DNA of 64,000 nt from the NCBI RefSeq assembly GCF_002886185.1, contig NZ_KZ614146.1, positions 1,906,930-1,970,929 on the forward strand, given 5' to 3'. This document shows, one piece after another, positions 61,735 to 64,000 of the stretch (positions are counted from its first letter, which is position 1; each line of letters opens with the position of its first letter). The position numbers and the translations under genes were made by a program. Below the pieces are notes generated by a model. It was given only the letters and a program-made list of their open reading frames with translations. It did no database searches and was not told the DNA's origin. This DNA is from Salipaludibacillus neizhouensis. Lineage in GTDB: Bacteria; Bacillota; Bacilli; Bacillales; Salisediminibacteriaceae.

Positions 61735-62601
61735 ATAAATATATTGGTACAACCGTTCGCCTTCTTCATATGGAAGTTTGGAAAGCCCAATTTCCTCACC
61801 CACTCGTCCAAACGATTCATGGTGAAAATCAGACCCGCCTGTTTTAAATATTCGCTTACCTAACTTTTTTTCTACAGACAATGCTAAGGTTAAAAATCTT
61901 TTTACAGCTTCTTCATCGTGATCCCTATGAAATACTTCAATTCCGTCTAGATGATACTCAGAAAACCACGTTTCAATTTCCTCGTCTATGTTATAAAAAA
62001 TCGGATGAGCGACAATAGCAACTCCACCAGCTTGATGAATAAGCTTTATCGCCTCGCTTGGTTCCATCTCTTTTTCTTTTACAACGTAACAAGGTTTTCC
62101 GTAGCCTAAATATTTTTCAAAAACCTCTTGAACAGTTTGAGCATATCCTTTTTCGATAATTGCTTTTGCTAAATGGGGGCGGGAATAGGTTTCCCCTGTC
62201 ACCTGCTTTTTTATATCTTCAATAGTGATAGAAATGCCATGATCTTGACATTTTTCCATCATCCTATCCATTCGTTCTCTTCTCATTTTACGATGAAAGG
62301 ACAAAGTCTCCTGTAAGACTGTGGAATGAATATCAAATCCATATCCTAAAATATCCACGCTTTGTCCATTAATCCTCGTAGAAAGTTCAATGCCGTCTAT
62401 GAACCTTGCACCTAATGATTCGGCAGTCTCTCTTGCAATTTCTAATCCAACCGTTGTATCATGGTCGGTCAGCGCCAGAAGCTCCAACTTTGCTTCTACG
62501 CACTTTTTCATAAGAACTTCAGGGGAATAACCTCCATCTGAAGCAGTTGAATGCATATGAATATCTGCTTTATTTATATGAGCGCTATTTAAATAGGTCA
62601 T
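61726..62601 (-). CDS. PHP-domain phosphatase, TrpH/nucleoside-bisphosphatase family
   Basis: About 291 residues from ATG 62601, one base after the nadE stop, so translation is probably coupled. An upstream ATG at 62625 lies inside nadE. PHP motifs: 'ADIHMHSTASDG', 'LALTDHDT', 'RFIDGIELSTR', 'GGVAIVAHP' and 'TGGSDFHHE'. The family includes the 3',5'-nucleoside bisphosphate phosphatase YciV/TrpH, which removes pAp-like nucleotides. The pairing with NAD synthetase may be only operon convenience. Confidence 0.88.
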   Translation of the reverse strand: MTYLNSAHINKADIHMHSTASDGGYSPEVLMKKCVEAKLELLALTDHDTTVGLEIARETAESLGARFIDGIELSTRINGQSVDILGYGFDIHSTVLQETLSFHRKMRRERMDRMMEKCQDHGISITIEDIKKQVTGETYSRPHLAKAIIEKGYAQTVQEVFEKYLGYGKPCYVVKEKEMEPSEAIKLIHQAGGVAIVAHPIFYNIDEEIETWFSEYHLDGIEVFHRDHDEEAVKRFLTLALSVEKKLGKRIFKTGGSDFHHESFGRVGEEIGLSKLPYEEGERLYQYIYEA

Positions 62602-62602
62602 T

Positions 62603-63433
62603 TTATGATTGCCACCAGTGATCAAAAACGGTGACGGGCAGTTCTCTTTTATGCTCAGTCAATTTATATCTCCGCTCTAAATTTTGGGTTGATTTCTCAG
62701 AAATATTCTTGCCTTCGAGATAATTATCAATTTCATCATACGTGATTCCTAAAGCTTGTTCGTCTGATAATAGTGGCTGGTCATCTTCAAGATCGGCTGT
62801 AGGATCTTTTTCAGTTAACCTTGCCGGTGCTCCTAATTCGGTCAAAAGCATTTTACCTTGTCGCTTATTTAGTCCAAACAATGGGGCAATATCGCAAGCG
62901 CCGTCTCCAAATTTCGTGAAAAATCCAGTTACTGCCTCGGCTGCATGATCTGTCCCAACTACGAGACATTTATAATGAGCGGCAATGTCATATTGTACTT
63001 TCATTCGTTCTCTTGCTTTTGTATTCCCCTTAACAAAATCCGTCATTTTGTCACTCGTTGCTTCGAGAAACTGTTGAAACGAAGCATCCACTGCTGGTTT
63101 AATATTTACCGTAATCTTGTTATAAGGTTGAATAAATTCCATTGCAGTTTGAGCATCATCTTCATCGGCTTGAACACCATGTGGCAGTCGAAGCGCATAA
63201 AAGGTGTATTCATCGGTTCCCTCTTCTTTATTAAGCTCTTCCATTGCCAATTGGATCAATTTACCTGCTAAAGATGAGTCTTGACCACCAGAAATTCCTA
63301 ATACATAGCCTTTCATACCCGATTTTTTTAAGTAAGCTTTTAAAAAATTGATTCTTGAAGTTAGTTCCTCACTTACATTAATCTCAGATTTAACTTTCAA
63401 TGATGCGATAATGTCTTGTTGTATTTCTAACAT
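62603..63433 (-). CDS. nadE: ammonia-dependent NAD synthetase
   Basis: Makes NAD from deamido-NAD, ATP and ammonia in the cytoplasm. It has 276 residues, the short form without a glutaminase domain. The PP-loop 'GISGGQDSSLAGKL', 'VVGTDHAAEAVTGFFTKFGD' and 'PTADLEDDQPLLSDEQALG' are the family signatures. GGGG precedes the ATG. A dispersed repeat lies about 25 bases upstream, and the PHP-domain gene is coupled downstream. Confidence 0.95.
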   Translation of the reverse strand: MLEIQQDIIASLKVKSEINVSEELTSRINFLKAYLKKSGMKGYVLGISGGQDSSLAGKLIQLAMEELNKEEGTDEYTFYALRLPHGVQADEDDAQTAMEFIQPYNKITVNIKPAVDASFQQFLEATSDKMTDFVKGNTKARERMKVQYDIAAHYKCLVVGTDHAAEAVTGFFTKFGDGACDIAPLFGLNKRQGKMLLTELGAPARLTEKDPTADLEDDQPLLSDEQALGITYDEIDNYLEGKNISEKSTQNLERRYKLTEHKRELPVTVFDHWWQS

Positions 63434-63457
63434 TGTATCGTTCCCCTTTCTATAGTT

Positions 63458-63512
63458 ATTAAGAAAAACGCAAAGCGTCTTTTATTAAATGCAACGTTAG
63501 CTTCCGCCGCCA
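63458..63512. repeat. dispersed intergenic repeat, copy C
   Basis: Reads TTAAGAAAAACGCAAAGCG, then TCTTTTATTAAATGCAACGT, then TAGCTTCCGCCGCC. It aligns with copies A (27524) and B (31746) and, like B, lies just upstream of a gene start. Confidence 0.7.
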
Positions 63513-63516
63513 TCTT

Positions 63517-63837
63517 TTAAGAAAAATGTGATCCTGTTAGTTTTTCTAATTGATTCAGTTTCCCATTTTTTCCTTCTAGTTCTAAAATACTTTTTTCTGT
63601 TTCTCCAATAAGATCAAAATGGGGGTAATCCTCTCGATTATGAATCCAGGCTTCCTTTAGACCATATTGTTTCCCCCATGCAACTAGTTTGTCCCAATCA
63701 GAACAAGCAGCCTTCGTAACTGTTTTGTGCTCAGGAAATCGTGAATCATACCAAAAATGAGTTAGAAAAGAAATTTCTCCCTCAGAAGCCTTCGCTTTCC
63801 ACTGAGCCAATTCTGTTTTCTTAATTCCAAACGCCAT
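63517..63837 (-). CDS. small conserved protein, YneQ-like
   Basis: About 106 residues from ATG 63837, with AAAGGGG upstream; a longer version would start inside the spacer. 'FGIKKTELAQWKAKASEG', 'FLTHFWYDSRFPEHKTVTKA' and 'WDKLVAWGKQYGLKEAWIHNR' look like a conserved Bacillaceae family, perhaps YneQ. The function is unknown. The 124 bases beyond it to the window end hold only its upstream region. Confidence 0.6.
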   Translation of the reverse strand: MAFGIKKTELAQWKAKASEGEISFLTHFWYDSRFPEHKTVTKAACSDWDKLVAWGKQYGLKEAWIHNREDYPHFDLIGETEKSILELEGKNGKLNQLEKLTGSHFS

Positions 63838-64000
63838 CTTTGTTCCCCTTTCCCAATTCAATCTTACTACTACCATAAAGATGGAGACAAGAGATTGCTT
63901 CTAGTTTGAGAAGTAATATTACACACTTTCCCTCTTTTATCATTTTAACACACCGTTTTTTTATTCGAAAACTCCTGTTTAGGGTTTTATCGTTCCAGAT

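Noticed and set aside
62742-63271. Plus-strand frames over nadE
   Set aside because: They are antisense shadows without ribosome binding sites.

Overview
The window is chromosomal DNA of a low-GC, endospore-forming member of the Bacillaceae. Evidence for this is the type B RNase P RNA, the block around gpsB, ypsA, cotD and mrfAB, the topoisomerase IV pair next to a yneT homologue, a gerA-type germination operon, YjcZ-, YhfH- and YheC/D-type spore-lineage proteins, and strong GGAGG ribosome binding sites. An OpuF-type compatible-solute transporter fits a salt-tolerant relative of Oceanobacillus or Virgibacillus, but the genus cannot be fixed from the sequence. No tRNA, rRNA operon, CRISPR array, intact prophage or intact insertion sequence is visible.

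Layout. Positions 1-7260 (+) form a copper-type module: a partial DsbD/CcdA-like membrane protein, a CopC-CopC-CopD fusion, a six-helix membrane protein with a Cys-Cys pair, a secreted Met-rich peptide, an OmpR-type two-component system and two small membrane proteins. The peptide and the response regulator share a promoter element made of 11-bp-spaced direct repeats. Positions 7480-12030 hold a YjcZ-type peptide, a metallo-beta-lactamase-fold hydrolase and a manganese ABC transporter behind two MntR-like boxes. Positions 12030-17160 (-) hold a decayed tyrosine recombinase and a gerA operon whose first gene carries an in-frame stop. Positions 17200-29610 hold parC/parE, yneT, a universal stress protein, opuFA/opuFB, the M32 carboxypeptidase ypwA, yneR and the rRNA methyltransferase ypsC.

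Positions 29700-40860 (-) hold rnpB, an RNase H-like protein, gpsB, ypsA, cotD, then mrfA-mrfB followed by a coupled cNMP/CBS/nucleotidyltransferase protein and a DnaQ-type exonuclease, and a DUF2339 membrane protein. Positions 41000-46300 are an accessory stretch with an ATP-grasp spore protein, a broken HipA-like gene, a chemoreceptor fragment and a YtrA-type regulator with its ABC transporter and operator. Positions 46400-64000 are mostly single metabolic or envelope genes: two polysaccharide deacetylase-fold proteins, hydrolases, cheV, a lipoprotein cyclophilin, an amidohydrolase, DUF2207-like and VTT membrane proteins, an MFS transporter, a degenerate EAL protein, a PHP phosphatase and nadE.

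The most interesting points are the shared direct-repeat promoters of the copper-like module, the second-messenger-type protein coupled to the mitomycin-repair genes mrfAB, the nonsense-interrupted germinant receptor, and a family of roughly 50-bp intergenic repeats.
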